Shown here one piece after another: positions 26,220 to 36,088 of a stretch of DNA of 64,000 nucleotides. Under the pieces are notes generated by a model, which made no database searches, was not told the DNA's origin, and saw only the letters and a program-made list of their open reading frames with translations. Position numbers and translations under genes: made by a program. Each line of letters opens with the position of its first letter. Positions within the stretch are counted from its first letter, which is position 1. The stretch covers positions 4,464,001 through 4,528,000 of the forward strand of contig NZ_CP027732.1 in NCBI RefSeq assembly GCF_003852235.1, read 5' to 3'. This DNA is from Pseudomonas sp. R4-35-07 (GTDB lineage: Bacteria > Pseudomonadota > Gammaproteobacteria > Pseudomonadales > Pseudomonadaceae).

Positions 26220-27908
26220 TCAGGCGATGTCGCGCAGCTCCCGTCGCAGGATTTTCCCCACCGGCGTCATCGGCAGCGAATCCCTGAGCACAATATGCTT
26301 GGGCACTTTGTACCCGGTGAAGTTGGTCTTGCAGTAGGCCTTCAGTTCCTCAAGGCTCACACCTTCGGCACGCGCGACCACAAACAGCTTCACCGCTTCC
26401 CCCGTGCGCTCATCCGGCACGCCGATCACCGCGCAGTTGGCCACGGCCGGGTGGGCCATCACCACGTCTTCGATCTCATTGGGATAAACGTTGAAACCCG
26501 AGACGATGATCAGGTCTTTCTTGCGGTCGACGATGCGTATAAAGCCGTCGGTATCGATCACAGCGATATCGCCGGTCTTCAGCCACCCCTCGGCATCCAG
26601 CGCCTCGGCCGTGGCCGCCGGTTGCTGCCAATAGCCCTTCATCACCTGCGGGCCCTTGATGCACAGTTCGCCGCGTTCGCCCAACGGCAATTCAGCGCCC
26701 TCGTCATCGATTACCTTCATGGCCGTGGCCGGCACCGGAATGCCTACCGTGCCCAGTCGCGATTGATTGCCATAGGGGTTGGTGCTGGCCACCGGTGAAG
26801 TTTCGGTCAGGCCGTAGCCCTCGCCGATTGCACACCCGGTGATCTGCTGCCAACGCTCGGCGGTGGCCTTGATCAGCGCCGTGCCGCCGGAATTGGTCAA
26901 CTTGAGATGGGAAAAATCCAGGCTCTTGAAGTCCGGATGCTCCATCAGCGCCACAAACAGCGTGTTGAGCCCCAGCAGCCCGGTGAAGCGCCACTTTTTC
27001 AGTTCCTTGATAAACCCGCCGATGTCGCGCGGGTTGGTGATCAGCACGTTGTGGTTGCCGGACACCATCATGCACATGCAATTCGCGGTGAACGCATAGA
27101 TGTGGTACAGCGGTAGCGGCGCAATCATCACCTCCTGCCCTTCCTTGATCAGCGGATGGCCGTCGTCCCCCAGTTGCGACATGCACGCCCGCGCCTGCTG
27201 CATATTCGCTACCAGATTGCCGTGGGTGAGCATCGCGCCCTTGGCCTGGCCGGTGGTGCCACCGGTGTATTGCAGCACGGCGATATCCTCTAGGCTCACC
27301 GGATGTCGCGTCACGCCCAGGCCCGCGCCCATGTGCAAGGCGCGCTTGAACGACACCGCACGCGGCAGGTGGTAGGCCGGGACCATCTTCTTGACTTTGT
27401 CGACCAGGGTGTTGACCAGCCAGCCTTTGGCGGCGGGCATGAAATCGCCCATTTTGGCTTCGATCAGGAAGTCGATCTCGGTGTCGGTACACACCTCCTG
27501 CACCCGCGAACCGAACAGGTTGAGGTAGACCAGCGCACGCACGCCGGCGTCCTTGAACTGGTGGCGCATTTCACGCGGGGTGTACAACGGGTTGGTATTG
27601 ACCACAATAAGCCCGGCGCGCAGTGCGCCAAAAACCGCAATCGGGTAATGCAACACGTTGGGCATCTGGACTGCGATGCGCTCGCCGGGCTTGAGGTCGG
27701 TGTGCTGCTGCAGGTAACCGGCGAACGCCGCACTCTGGCGCTCAAGCTCGGCGTAGGTCAGGGTAATGCCCATGTTGCTGAACGCCGGACGGTCGGCAAA
27801 GGTCTTGCAGGAACGCTCGAAGACTTCGATCACTGATTGATAGGCAGTGAGGTCGATGGTGTTAGGCACACCCGCCGCGCGTTTGTCATTCCAAAAATCA
27901 GGTTGCAT
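26220..27908 (-). CDS. fadD2: Long-chain fatty-acid--CoA ligase FadD2
   Basis: 562 residues, a clear paralogue of FadD1. YTGGTTGQAKGAMLTHGN, GYGLTETSPVAS, WLKTGDIAVIDTDGF and DRKKDLIIVSGFNVYPNEIE are the AMP-binding, linker and domain-junction motifs; the C-terminal VGKILRREL lysine is present. It starts at ATG 27908, divergent from the hydrolase/phaJ pair with about 210 bases between starts. In P. aeruginosa the FadD paralogues differ in chain-length preference and growth phase; the name here rests on order and context. Confidence 0.9.
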   Translation of the reverse strand: MQPDFWNDKRAAGVPNTIDLTAYQSVIEVFERSCKTFADRPAFSNMGITLTYAELERQSAAFAGYLQQHTDLKPGERIAVQMPNVLHYPIAVFGALRAGLIVVNTNPLYTPREMRHQFKDAGVRALVYLNLFGSRVQEVCTDTEIDFLIEAKMGDFMPAAKGWLVNTLVDKVKKMVPAYHLPRAVSFKRALHMGAGLGVTRHPVSLEDIAVLQYTGGTTGQAKGAMLTHGNLVANMQQARACMSQLGDDGHPLIKEGQEVMIAPLPLYHIYAFTANCMCMMVSGNHNVLITNPRDIGGFIKELKKWRFTGLLGLNTLFVALMEHPDFKSLDFSHLKLTNSGGTALIKATAERWQQITGCAIGEGYGLTETSPVASTNPYGNQSRLGTVGIPVPATAMKVIDDEGAELPLGERGELCIKGPQVMKGYWQQPAATAEALDAEGWLKTGDIAVIDTDGFIRIVDRKKDLIIVSGFNVYPNEIEDVVMAHPAVANCAVIGVPDERTGEAVKLFVVARAEGVSLEELKAYCKTNFTGYKVPKHIVLRDSLPMTPVGKILRRELRDIA

Positions 27909-28120
27909 TATTCTTGTCCTCTTTACCTGAGTGTGTCCGGCCGCTTTTCTATGCAGCTACAAAGAGCGGAGCTTTGAGGACGTTAGCAGTAATGACCAAA
28001 CAGGCAATACACTGAACTGTGTCATTGATTGTATGAATCTTGTCGCTGAGGCGTAGGCAGATACCTCGCGCCCCACTAGATGAGCTATACACTGCAACGA
28101 CCCTGCGCAAAGGAACCGCC

Positions 28121-29065
28121 ATGAACCACAGCACTTTCTGGCTGACCGCGAACGACCAAACTCGCCTGTACGTCAATCACTGGATGCCCGACGAACCCCC
28201 CAGGGCTGTGGTGATGCTGTCCCATGGCATGGCCGAGCACAGTGGCCGCTATGGGCGCCTGGCGCAGGCGTTGTGCGACGCTGGCTATGGTGTGTATGCG
28301 CTGGACCAACGTGGCCATGGCCGTACCGCCGACGAAGGCACCTTGGGGCTGTACGCCGAAGAGGATGGCTGGAACAAAGTGGTGGGCGACCTGGCCAGCC
28401 TTAACCAGCACATCGGCCAGCAGCAACCGGGGCTGCCGATTATTTTGCTCGGCCACAGCATGGGCAGCTATATCGCCCAGGCCTATCTGCTGCATCACAG
28501 CGCCAGCCTGCATGGGGCGATACTCAGCGGTTCGAATTTCCAGCCGGTGGCGTTGTATCGCGCGGCACGGGCGATTGCCCGTATCGAACGCGCGCGCCAG
28601 GGTTTGCGCGGGCGCAGTGCATTGATTGACTTTCTATCGTTCGGCTCCTTCAACAAAGCGTTCAAACCCAATCGCACCGCCTTCGACTGGCTCAGCCGCG
28701 ACCCAGTTGAAGTCGACCACTACATCCATGACCCGCTTTGCGGTTTCCGCTGCACCAACCAGCTGTGGGTCGACCTGCTCGGCGGCTTGCAGCAAATCAG
28801 CAAAGCGTCCAATCTCGCGCAGATCGATCCGGGCCTGCCAATTCTGATAATCGGCGGCGAATGTGATCCGGTGAGTGAAGGCAAGCGTCTCAAAAGTCTG
28901 GCCCATGCCCTGCGCGACGCGGGCTGCCAGCACCTGCAATTGACGCTCTACCCGCAGGCACGTCATGAAGTGTTCAACGAAACCAACCGCGACGACGTCA
29001 CCGCGGATGTGCTGACGTGGCTCGAACACGCCCTGACAGTGCGCAGGCCCACCCGCTGCGAATAA
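28121..29065 (+). CDS. Alpha/beta hydrolase, lysophospholipase/monoacylglycerol lipase type
   Basis: 314 residues from ATG 28121 (AAAGGA upstream). Alpha/beta fold with nucleophile elbow GHSMGS (about residues 111-116), oxyanion motif SHGMAEHSGRY (about 34-44), DQRGHGRT strand and the late Asp (GGECDPVSEG) and His (YPQARHEVFNE) of the triad. Cytosolic. The wording matches the PldB/monoglyceride lipase group. Its place beside fadD2-fadD1 and phaJ fits release of acyl chains from lipids for CoA activation. Confidence 0.87.
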   Translation: MNHSTFWLTANDQTRLYVNHWMPDEPPRAVVMLSHGMAEHSGRYGRLAQALCDAGYGVYALDQRGHGRTADEGTLGLYAEEDGWNKVVGDLASLNQHIGQQQPGLPIILLGHSMGSYIAQAYLLHHSASLHGAILSGSNFQPVALYRAARAIARIERARQGLRGRSALIDFLSFGSFNKAFKPNRTAFDWLSRDPVEVDHYIHDPLCGFRCTNQLWVDLLGGLQQISKASNLAQIDPGLPILIIGGECDPVSEGKRLKSLAHALRDAGCQHLQLTLYPQARHEVFNETNRDDVTADVLTWLEHALTVRRPTRCE

Positions 29066-29122
29066 TTTTTCGTTTAAAATCAGCCAATTAAATTATCGAT
29101 TAGCCACAGGATGCACGTTTAG

Positions 29123-29593
29123 ATGACCCAGGTAACCAACACCCCCTACGAGGCCCTTGAAGTCGGCCAGACCGCCAGCTTCAGCAAGACTGTCGAAGAA
29201 CGCGATATCCAGTTGTTCGCCGCCATGTCTGGCGATCACAACCCAGTGCACCTGGATGCCGAGTATGCCAAGGCGACGATGTTCAAGGAGCGTATTGCCC
29301 ATGGCATGTTCAGCGGTGCGCTGATCAGCGCGGCGGTAGCCTGTGAACTGCCTGGCCCGGGCACGATTTATATCGGCCAGCAGATGAGCTTTCAAAAGCC
29401 GGTCAAGATCGGCGACACCCTCACCGTGCGCCTGGAAATCCTGGAGAAGCTGCCCAAGTTCCGTGTACGCATTGCCACGCGAGTGTTCAACCAGCGCGAT
29501 GAGTTGGTAGTGGATGGCGAAGCGGAGATTCTTGCCCCGCGCAAACAGCAAGTAGTGACCTTGACCGAATTGCCGCCAATCAGCATTGGCTGA
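29123..29593 (+). CDS. phaJ: (R)-specific enoyl-CoA hydratase, MaoC/PhaJ type
   Basis: 156 residues, a single hot-dog fold. The hydratase-2 motif with catalytic Asp and His is FAAMSGDHNPVHLDAEYA (about residues 33-50), followed by RIAHGMFSGALISA. Hydrates trans-2-enoyl-CoA from beta-oxidation to (R)-3-hydroxyacyl-CoA, a precursor for polyhydroxyalkanoate, so it links the neighbouring fadD genes with storage polymer. Size and context match PhaJ1 of P. aeruginosa; which PhaJ number applies here is not settled. Confidence 0.85.
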   Translation: MTQVTNTPYEALEVGQTASFSKTVEERDIQLFAAMSGDHNPVHLDAEYAKATMFKERIAHGMFSGALISAAVACELPGPGTIYIGQQMSFQKPVKIGDTLTVRLEILEKLPKFRVRIATRVFNQRDELVVDGEAEILAPRKQQVVTLTELPPISIG

Positions 29594-29609
29594 AAATGAC
29601 GCAATATAA

Positions 29610-29700
29610 ATGTGGGAGGGGGCTTGCCCCCGATGGCGGTGATTCAGTCAATAAACCTATCGACTGATCCACCGCTATCGGGAGCAAGCCCCCCCCACAC
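29610..29700. repeat. REP pair, GTGGGAGGGGGCTTGC family
   Basis: The left unit carries GCCCCCGAT, the right one GGGAGCAAGCCCCCCCCAC, so the arms differ slightly. Lies in the convergent gap. Confidence 0.88.
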
Positions 29701-29726
29701 TTTTTACAGCATGTACAACCCAGGGT

Positions 29727-30194
29727 TTACGACTGAGCGCGAGCCTGATTACGCAGGGCTTTAACCTGGTCGTGGTTGCGCTGCACACCGTGGTACTGAC
29801 GTTCAACCAGATCACGAATACCCAGCAGGTTGTGCTTGTTGATCTTCTCGATCGCTTCCTTGTAAGCCTTCAATGCGTGGTCTTCACCGCGCTCGGCTTC
29901 GTTCAGCACGGACTCTTCGTCCTTACCGGTCACCATCGATTTCACGTCAACCCAACCGCGATGCAGCGCACCGGCCATGCTGCCGGAATCTTCCGGGTCG
30001 CCACCCAGGGCACGCACGGCAGTTTTCAGCTCGGCGGCAGCAGTGGCGCAATCGGCGGAACGCTTGACGAACAGGGCTTTGAGTTCAGGGTGCTTGATAT
30101 CGTCAGCGCACTCCTTGAAACCCTTTTGACCGTCGATGCTGGTTTCGATCAGGTCGTTCAGTACGGAGATGGATTCTTTATTGATGTCAGTCAT
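29727..30194 (-). CDS. PA2169-type four-helix-bundle protein (DUF2383)
   Basis: 155 residues, all helical, of the ferritin-like DUF2383 group. Sequence starts MTDINKESISVLNDLIETSI and contains ECADDIKHPELKALFVKRSA and the NEAERGEDHALKAYKEAIEK motif with the paired Glu and His positions of a possible di-metal site. Cytosolic and highly charged, often stress-induced in pseudomonads. Whether it binds metal or stores anything is not known. Confidence 0.82.
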   Translation of the reverse strand: MTDINKESISVLNDLIETSIDGQKGFKECADDIKHPELKALFVKRSADCATAAAELKTAVRALGGDPEDSGSMAGALHRGWVDVKSMVTGKDEESVLNEAERGEDHALKAYKEAIEKINKHNLLGIRDLVERQYHGVQRNHDQVKALRNQARAQS

Positions 30195-30398
30195 TTTTCA
30201 ATTCCTTATGTGGGTTGAGAAAGTTGTCTTAATGATTGCAGCGCTCGTGCCAGGTTTTGAAAAATTACTTATTTGTTATATTTCAATGACTTACGAATTA
30301 TTGAACCATCTGTATCGACGTTATTTGCATGATCTGTCATTTGGCCTTCATGCAGAATGCCTGTATTTTCCCCGCTATTGAATCAAACGCTGAAGCCC

Positions 30399-30635
30399 AT
30401 GAACCCCGAAAAACTCGAATTGCTGATCACCCGCGAAATGCCCTTCGGCAAATACAAAGGGCGGATCATCGCCGACTTGCCAGGCCCGTACCTGAACTGG
30501 TTCGCCCGTGAAGGTTTTCCCCACGGGGAACTGGGCGGCTTACTGGCACTGATGCAGGAAATCGACCACAACGGTTTGGCCGAATTGCTTGAACCGCTGC
30601 GCGTTAAACACGGTAAACCCGCCCCTCGCCATTAA
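30399..30635 (+). CDS. DUF3820 family protein
   Basis: 78 residues from ATG 30399. The family core is seen at MPFGKYKGRIIADLPGPYLNW (split at residues about 12-32) and FPHGELGGLLALM. These short proteins are related to the 3'-end region of some exonuclease/helicase-associated domains and are of unknown role. Followed 14 bases later by a class V aminotransferase, so the two may be cotranscribed. Confidence 0.8.
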   Translation: MNPEKLELLITREMPFGKYKGRIIADLPGPYLNWFAREGFPHGELGGLLALMQEIDHNGLAELLEPLRVKHGKPAPRH

Positions 30636-30649
30636 TTAAGAGCCTCGCC

Positions 30650-31825
30650 ATGCCAAGGAATGCAAACAACGAACGTCACTGGCAGGCCATCGCCCAGCGC
30701 TATGAGCTGGAGCCGGGCCCGATCAATCTGGAAAACGGCTACTTCGGGCGCATGAGCCGTGCAGTCCAGGCCCAGTACCTGGAACACGTTGCCTTCATCA
30801 ATCGCAGCAACTCGGTATACGTGCGTCAGCGTTTCGAGCAAGGGGAAAATCTCGAGATTCGTCGCCAACTGGCCGCTTTGATCGATGCGGACCCCGACTC
30901 GGTGGCCTTCACCCGCAACGCCACCGAAGCCTTGCAGTCGCTGATCCGCAACTACAACCGCCTGCAACCCGGCGACCAGGTGCTGATCAGTGACCTGGAG
31001 TACGACACGGTCAAAGGCGCGATGCGCTGGCTGGCCGGCGTGCGCGGTGTCCAAGTGATCGAGATTTCCCACGCTCACCCGGCCAGTTTCGACAGCCTGA
31101 TGCAGACTTATCGCGATACTTTCAATCAGTACCCGCGCTTGAAGCTGATGGCGCTGACCCATGTCACGCACCGCACCGGCCTGGTGATGCCGGTGGCGGC
31201 GATTGCCAAGGCTGCGCGTGAACAGGATGTTGATGTAATCCTCGACGGCGCCCACGCTCTGGGCCAGATCGATTTCAACCTGGCCGAGTTGGGCATTCAG
31301 TTCGCCGGCTTCAACTTGCACAAATGGATCGGCGCCCCGCTGACCCTGGGCTTTCTCTACATCGCCCCCGAGCGCCTGGCGGATATCGACCCGGACATGG
31401 GTGAATTCCACTACCCCGCCACGGATGTACGCGCGCGTACGTCCTACAGCACGCCGAACTTTCCGGCACTGATGAGCCTGCCATTGGTGTTTGAAGAGCA
31501 TCGGCAACTGGGCGGCGCGGCGGCCAAGGGCGCACGGGTCAATTACCTGCGCAATCTGTGGGTGAACCAGGTGCGGACTGTGCCGGGAATTGAGGTGCTG
31601 ACGCCGGATGATCCGAGGCTGTATTGCGGGATTACCGCGTTCAAGTTCATTGGGCGCGATCAGCAGGTGATGGTCGACAGGTTGCTCAAGGAGTATGACT
31701 TGTTCACCACGACACGCTCAGGCGCGGCGTTTGGCACCTGTATTCGAGTGACGCCGGGGTTGGTGACTACGGCTACGGACATCAATGTGTTGGTGCAGGC
31801 GATTACCCAGCTCAACACAGATTAA
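30650..31825 (+). CDS. Class V PLP aminotransferase (cysteine-desulfurase/epimerase-like)
   Basis: 391 residues. PLP fold type I of the isopenicillin-N-epimerase and kynureninase-like branch: FTRNATEALQSLIRNY (substrate-loop), ALTHVTHRTGLVMPV, DGAHALGQIDFNLAELG (Asp ligand to the pyridine) and the PLP lysine in FNLHKWIGAPLTLGF. No catalytic Cys loop is visible, so it is not an IscS. The true substrate is unknown; the family includes amino-acid epimerases and ergothioneine-type lyases. Confidence 0.82.
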   Translation: MPRNANNERHWQAIAQRYELEPGPINLENGYFGRMSRAVQAQYLEHVAFINRSNSVYVRQRFEQGENLEIRRQLAALIDADPDSVAFTRNATEALQSLIRNYNRLQPGDQVLISDLEYDTVKGAMRWLAGVRGVQVIEISHAHPASFDSLMQTYRDTFNQYPRLKLMALTHVTHRTGLVMPVAAIAKAAREQDVDVILDGAHALGQIDFNLAELGIQFAGFNLHKWIGAPLTLGFLYIAPERLADIDPDMGEFHYPATDVRARTSYSTPNFPALMSLPLVFEEHRQLGGAAAKGARVNYLRNLWVNQVRTVPGIEVLTPDDPRLYCGITAFKFIGRDQQVMVDRLLKEYDLFTTTRSGAAFGTCIRVTPGLVTTATDINVLVQAITQLNTD

Positions 31826-31826
31826 A

Positions 31827-31919
31827 CTGTGGGAGGGGGCTTGCTCCCGATGGCGGTGTATCAGTCAGCACATGTATTGACTGAACCACTGCTATCGGGA
31901 GCAAGCCCCCTCCCACATT
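31827..31919. repeat. REP pair, GTGGGAGGGGGCTTGC family
   Basis: Inverted units directly after the aminotransferase stop, before the eda terminator. Confidence 0.9.
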
Positions 31920-31952
31920 GGTTTTGTGGCGTTCTCCAGGTTTTCTACAGGC

Positions 31953-31985
31953 AAAAAAAAGCGGTACACCGACCAAGTGCACCGC
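31953..31985 (-). terminator. Rho-independent terminator of the zwf-pgl-eda operon
   Basis: On the minus strand the stem GCGGTGCAC / GTGTACCGC (one G-U pair) is followed by eight T. It lies 44 bases past the eda stop. Confidence 0.8.
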
Positions 31986-32028
31986 AAAAATGCCGTTAAG
32001 CACAGCAACAACGATTCGATGAATCAGA

Positions 32029-32694
32029 TCAATCCAGCAGCGCCAGCGCCTCGGCGGTGACTTCCTGGATACGCGCCCAGTCGCCGTTCTTGACCCACTC
32101 AGGATCAAGCATCCAGCTACCGCCCACGCACATCACGTTTTTCAACGCCATGTAGCTTTTGATGTTGGCCGGGCCGACGCCGCCGGTCGGGCAGAATTTC
32201 ACTTCGCCGAACGGGCCACCCAGGGCCTTGATCGCCGCCACGCCGCCGCTGACTTCCGCTGGGAACAGCTTGAAGCGGCGATAGCCCAGGCCATAGCCTT
32301 CCATGATGCCGGAGGCATTGCTGATGCCAGGCAGCAGCGGGATCGGGCTGTGCACCGAGGCTTCCAGCAGGTCGCGGGTGATGCCGGGGGTGACGATGAA
32401 CTGCGAGCCGGCCACTTCTGCCGCTTCGAGCATATGACGGTCCAGCACAGTGCCGGCACCGGTGCACAGCTCTGGGCGCTGCTCGCGCAATACCTGGATG
32501 GCCTTGAGGCCGAACTCGGAACGCAGGGTCACTTCCAGGGCGGTCAGGCCACCGGCAGCCAGGGCATCGGCCAGGGGCAGGATGTCCTGCTCGCGGGCGA
32601 TGGTAATCACCGGCAGGATCCGCGCCTTGGCGCAGAGGCTGTCGATCAGGGCAACTTTATCCGCCATGGACACGGTCGGTTGAGGGCTTTTCAT
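32029..32694 (-). CDS. eda: KDPG aldolase (2-keto-3-deoxy-6-phosphogluconate aldolase)
   Basis: 221 residues from ATG 32694 (AAGGA about 9 bases upstream). An alternative ATG at 32715 overlaps the pgl stop (ATGA) and would add seven residues. Cleaves KDPG to pyruvate and glyceraldehyde-3-phosphate, the last Entner-Doudoroff step. Schiff-base Lys142 lies in RRFKLFPAEVSGG and the catalytic Glu54 in LEVTLRS; GISNASGIMEGYGLG and CPTGGVGP are further family marks. Third gene of the operon, ended by the terminator at 31953-31985. Confidence 0.94.
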   Translation of the reverse strand: MKSPQPTVSMADKVALIDSLCAKARILPVITIAREQDILPLADALAAGGLTALEVTLRSEFGLKAIQVLREQRPELCTGAGTVLDRHMLEAAEVAGSQFIVTPGITRDLLEASVHSPIPLLPGISNASGIMEGYGLGYRRFKLFPAEVSGGVAAIKALGGPFGEVKFCPTGGVGPANIKSYMALKNVMCVGGSWMLDPEWVKNGDWARIQEVTAEALALLD

Positions 32695-32711
32695 AGCGGC
32701 TGATCCTTGGC

Positions 32712-33425
32712 TCATGGGCACCAGTAAATCTCTAAAGTAGGTTGCAAAAACGCGCGAATCGGCATGGCGGCGACATCGTCACCGGCCAGCGCGGCGCTCA
32801 AGGTAGTCAACTTCGAACTGCCGGAAATCGACAGCACGGTGTAGTGGGCCGTGGCCAGCAATGCACGACTCATGGTCAGGCGCTGGTGCGGCACGGTCGG
32901 CGCCAGCATTGGCCAGCAACGGCGGGTGCCGTCGGCCTGCAACGCCTGGGCGAGGTTCGGGCTGTTGGGAAACAGCGAGGCGGTGTGGCCGTCATCGCCC
33001 ATGCCCAGCACCAGCACATCGATCGCCGGCAGTTCGGCCAGCAGGCGATCAGCCTGCTCGGCCGCCTCTTCAAGGTTGGCGGCAGCGCTGTACAGGCTCA
33101 AAAACTTCGCCTTGGCCGCCGGGCCTTGCAACAGGTGCTGCTTTAACAAGCCGGCATTGCTGTCGGCGTGCTCCACCGGCACCCAACGCTCGTCGGCCAG
33201 GGTGACCGTGACCTTGGACCAGTCCAGGGCTTGCCTGGCCAGGTTCTGGAAGAACGCCACCGGGCTGCGGCCACCGGACACCACCAGAGTGGCCGCGCCA
33301 CGGGCGCTGATGGCCACGCGCAATTGTTCGGCCACGTCATTGGCCAGGCCGTCCGCCAACAGCACGGGCGTACGATACTCATGGGCAGTGACGCCCTGAG
33401 GCAGTTTCAATTCAGATATCGCCAT
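32712..33425 (-). CDS. pgl: 6-phosphogluconolactonase
   Basis: 237 residues from ATG 33425, with GGAGGT upstream inside the zwf end. Hydrolyses 6-phosphogluconolactone. NagB/Pgl fold: [15 protein letters not shown], the TLADERWVP motif, and [13 protein letters not shown] with the catalytic His. The start lies 14 bases inside zwf and the stop abuts an in-frame eda ATG, so the three genes are translationally tied. Confidence 0.93.
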   Translation of the reverse strand: MAISELKLPQGVTAHEYRTPVLLADGLANDVAEQLRVAISARGAATLVVSGGRSPVAFFQNLARQALDWSKVTVTLADERWVPVEHADSNAGLLKQHLLQGPAAKAKFLSLYSAAANLEEAAEQADRLLAELPAIDVLVLGMGDDGHTASLFPNSPNLAQALQADGTRRCWPMLAPTVPHQRLTMSRALLATAHYTVLSISGSSKLTTLSAALAGDDVAAMPIRAFLQPTLEIYWCP

Positions 33426-34878
33426 ACCACGACCTCCCATCCCGCGTGATCAGTGCAATCGAGCTCATCGGCCCCCAGGACCCCGCCGCGTACGGCTTGG
33501 GCGCATCACCGGATTTTTTCCACCCGGCGATCAACTGGTCACACCACTTCCACGCGGCTTCAATTTCATCTTTGCGAACAAACAGGTTCTGATTGCCGCG
33601 CATCACTTCCAGCAACAACCGCTCGTAGGCATCGGGAATCCGTGCGCTGCGATAAGTGTCGGAAAAATTCAGTTGCAGCGGCCCGCTGCGCAGTTGCATG
33701 CCCTTGTCCAGGCCCTGCTCCTTGGTCATCACGCGCAAGGAAATACCTTCGTCCGGCTGCAGGCGGATGATCAACTTGTTGCTGATCTGCAAGCGCTGCT
33801 CGGGGGCGAAGATATAGTGGGACGGTTCCTTGAAGTGGATGACGATCTGCGACAGCTTTTGCGGCATGCGCTTGCCGGTACGCAGGTAGAACGGCACCCC
33901 GGCCCAACGCCAGTTGCGAATATCGGCCCGCAGGGCGACGAAGGTCTCGGTGTCGCTCTGGGTGTTGGAATTCTCTTCTTCCAGGTACCCCGGCACGGCT
34001 TTACCGGCGCTGTAGCCGGCAATGTACTGGCCGCGCACTACCTGGGTAGTCAGGCCTTCCGGGCTGATCGGCGCCAGGGCCTTGAGCACCTTGACCTTCT
34101 CGTCGCGGATGCTGTCGGCGGACAGATCGGCCGGCGGGTCCATGGCGATCAGGCACAGCAGCTGCAGCAGGTGGTTCTGGATCATGTCGCGCAGTTGGCC
34201 TGCCTTGTCGAAGTAGCCCCAACGGCCCTCGATGCCAACCTGCTCGGCCACGGTGATTTCCACGTGGGAAATGTAGTTCTGGTTCCATTGGGTTTCGAAC
34301 AGGCTGTTGGCGAAACGCAAGGCGATCAGGTTCTGGACGGTTTCTTTGCCCAGGTAGTGGTCGATACGGTAGGTGCGGTTTTCCGGGAAAAACTGCGCGA
34401 CGGCGTCGTTGACCTTGCGCGAGGATTCCAGGTCCGAACCAATCGGCTTTTCCAGCACGACGCGGGTATTTTCCGCCAAGCCGACCTTGGACAGGTTTTC
34501 GCAGATCGCGCCATACACGGCGGCCGGGGTGGCGAAGTAGGCGATCAGGCGCTGTTCGCTACCGACCTTTTCGGCAAGGGCGACGTAGTCGTCGGCCTTC
34601 ATGAAGTCGACATGCACATACGCCAGGCGCGCCAGGAAACGCTGGGCCACGGCTTCGTCCAGCTCCTTGCCGACGTATTTGCGCAGTTCGGTTTCGATAT
34701 GGGCCAGGTGCTGCTGCTCGGAACCGGCTTCGCGGGCCAGGGCCAGGATGCGCGTGTCATCGTGCAGCAGGCCGGCGCCATCGAGTTGATAGAGGGCAGG
34801 AAATAACTTGCGCAGCGCCAGATCACCCAAGGCGCCAAACAGGGCAAAGGTGCAGGGTTCTACGGTTATCAAAGGCAT
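33412..34878 (-). CDS. zwf: Glucose-6-phosphate 1-dehydrogenase
   Basis: 488 residues. Oxidises glucose-6-phosphate with NAD(P)+ to the lactone; cytosolic, entry to the Entner-Doudoroff and pentose phosphate routes. Nucleotide loop [16 protein letters not shown] (about residues 14-29), substrate motif RIDHYLGKE (about 171-179, His for catalysis) and [10 protein letters not shown] are all present. First gene of zwf-pgl-eda, divergent from hexR. Confidence 0.95.
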   Translation of the reverse strand: MPLITVEPCTFALFGALGDLALRKLFPALYQLDGAGLLHDDTRILALAREAGSEQQHLAHIETELRKYVGKELDEAVAQRFLARLAYVHVDFMKADDYVALAEKVGSEQRLIAYFATPAAVYGAICENLSKVGLAENTRVVLEKPIGSDLESSRKVNDAVAQFFPENRTYRIDHYLGKETVQNLIALRFANSLFETQWNQNYISHVEITVAEQVGIEGRWGYFDKAGQLRDMIQNHLLQLLCLIAMDPPADLSADSIRDEKVKVLKALAPISPEGLTTQVVRGQYIAGYSAGKAVPGYLEEENSNTQSDTETFVALRADIRNWRWAGVPFYLRTGKRMPQKLSQIVIHFKEPSHYIFAPEQRLQISNKLIIRLQPDEGISLRVMTKEQGLDKGMQLRSGPLQLNFSDTYRSARIPDAYERLLLEVMRGNQNLFVRKDEIEAAWKWCDQLIAGWKKSGDAPKPYAAGSWGPMSSIALITRDGRSWYGDI

Positions 34879-34943
34879 GATGTTTGTTCTTTTATCAAGT
34901 TAAGCTACAAATACCTTTTTTCAAGGCATCACTCAAGGAAAAA

Positions 34944-34959
34944 TGTAGTAATAACCACA
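34944..34959 (-). promoter_or_regulatory. Probable HexR operator between hexR and zwf
   Basis: TGTAGT-AATA-ACCACA is a near-palindrome (half-sites TGTAGT and TGTGGT), close to the HexR site pattern with TGTARTN-type halves. It lies 65 bases from the zwf start. KDPG release of HexR from such sites is known in Pseudomonas. Confidence 0.65.
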
Positions 34960-35089
34960 ACATTTTCCGCAAATACGCATTGCGAGTGGTGGTGTTCGGC
35001 TACCCTCAGTAGGATAGGCCACCGCGAAAAGCCACTCATTGACTGGTTACCGCCTTTTTATTTGCATCGTCGCCCGAAGGAAAGACTGA

Positions 35090-35959
35090 ATGGACCGCGT
35101 GCGAAATCTTCTGGAACAGATCCGGAACCGCCTCGAAGAATTGAACAAGGCCGAGAAAAAAGTCGCCGAGGTCATCCTGCTCAACCCGCAGCAGGCCACC
35201 CGCTTCTCGATCGCTGCCCTCGCCCAAGCCGCTTCGGTCAGTGAACCGACGGTCAACCGCTTCTGCCGTTCGTTCGGCGTCAGTGGTTACCCTGAACTTA
35301 AATTGCAGTTGGCGCAAAGCCTGGCCAGTGGCGCGGCGTATGTCAGCCGCGCAGTGGAAGCCGATGATAACCCGGAGGCCTACACCCAGAAGATCTTCGG
35401 CAGCGCCATCGCGTCCCTGGACAGTGCCTGCCAGGCCCTCGACCCGGCCCTGATCAGCAAGGCCGTGGATCTGTTGATCCAGGCGCGGCAGATCCACTTC
35501 TTCGGCCTGGGCGCCTCGGCCCCGGTGGCCATGGACGCGCTGCACAAGTTCTTCCGTTTCAACCTGGCGGTGACCGCCCACGCCGACGTGCTGATGCAAC
35601 GCATGATCGCCTCAGTGGCGCATACCGGTGAGTTGTTCGTGATCATTTCCTACACCGGGCGTACCCGTGAGCTGGTGGAAGTGGCGCGTATCGCGCGGGA
35701 AAACGGCGCGTCGGTGCTGGGCGTAACGGCCGAGAACTCACCACTGGCCAAGGCCAGCACGGTGAGCCTGAACATTCCGCTGCCGGAAGACACCGATATC
35801 TACATGCCGATGACCTCGCGGATCATTCAGCTGACGGTGCTGGATGTGCTGGCGACCGGGATGACATTACGCCGCGGAGTGGATTTCCAGCCGCATTTGC
35901 GCAAGATCAAAGAGAGCTTGAATGACAGCCGGTATCCGGTGGGGGATGAGTTCAACTGA
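35090..35959 (+). CDS. hexR: HexR, RpiR-family repressor of glucose catabolism
   Basis: 289 residues. N-terminal HTH ([25 protein letters not shown], about residues 40-64) joins a C-terminal SIS sugar-phosphate domain ([20 protein letters not shown] and [19 protein letters not shown]), the RpiR plan. In pseudomonads HexR represses zwf-pgl-eda, edd-glk and gap-1 and is released by KDPG, the substrate of Eda. Divergent from zwf with a palindromic site between. Confidence 0.94.
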   Translation: MDRVRNLLEQIRNRLEELNKAEKKVAEVILLNPQQATRFSIAALAQAASVSEPTVNRFCRSFGVSGYPELKLQLAQSLASGAAYVSRAVEADDNPEAYTQKIFGSAIASLDSACQALDPALISKAVDLLIQARQIHFFGLGASAPVAMDALHKFFRFNLAVTAHADVLMQRMIASVAHTGELFVIISYTGRTRELVEVARIARENGASVLGVTAENSPLAKASTVSLNIPLPEDTDIYMPMTSRIIQLTVLDVLATGMTLRRGVDFQPHLRKIKESLNDSRYPVGDEFN

Positions 35960-35965
35960 GCCTGA

Positions 35966-36078
35966 TCGTTCCCACGCTCCGCGTGGGAATGCCTCTTGTG
36001 ACGCTCCGCGTCACGGCATCAAAAGCAGACGCGGAGCGTCAAGGGCTGCTTTCCCACGCGCAGCGTGGGAACGATCAC
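35966..36078. repeat. BIME-like palindromic element, CCCACGCTCCGCGTGGGAA family
   Basis: An outer inverted pair (GATCGTTCCCACGCT at the left, AGCGTGGGAACGATC at the right) frames inner ones (GACGCTCCGCGTC and GACGCGGAGCGTC). It differs from the REP family used elsewhere in the window. It lies in the gap between hexR and the convergent yeaD stop. Confidence 0.8.
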
Positions 36079-36088
36079 AGCAGCACCA

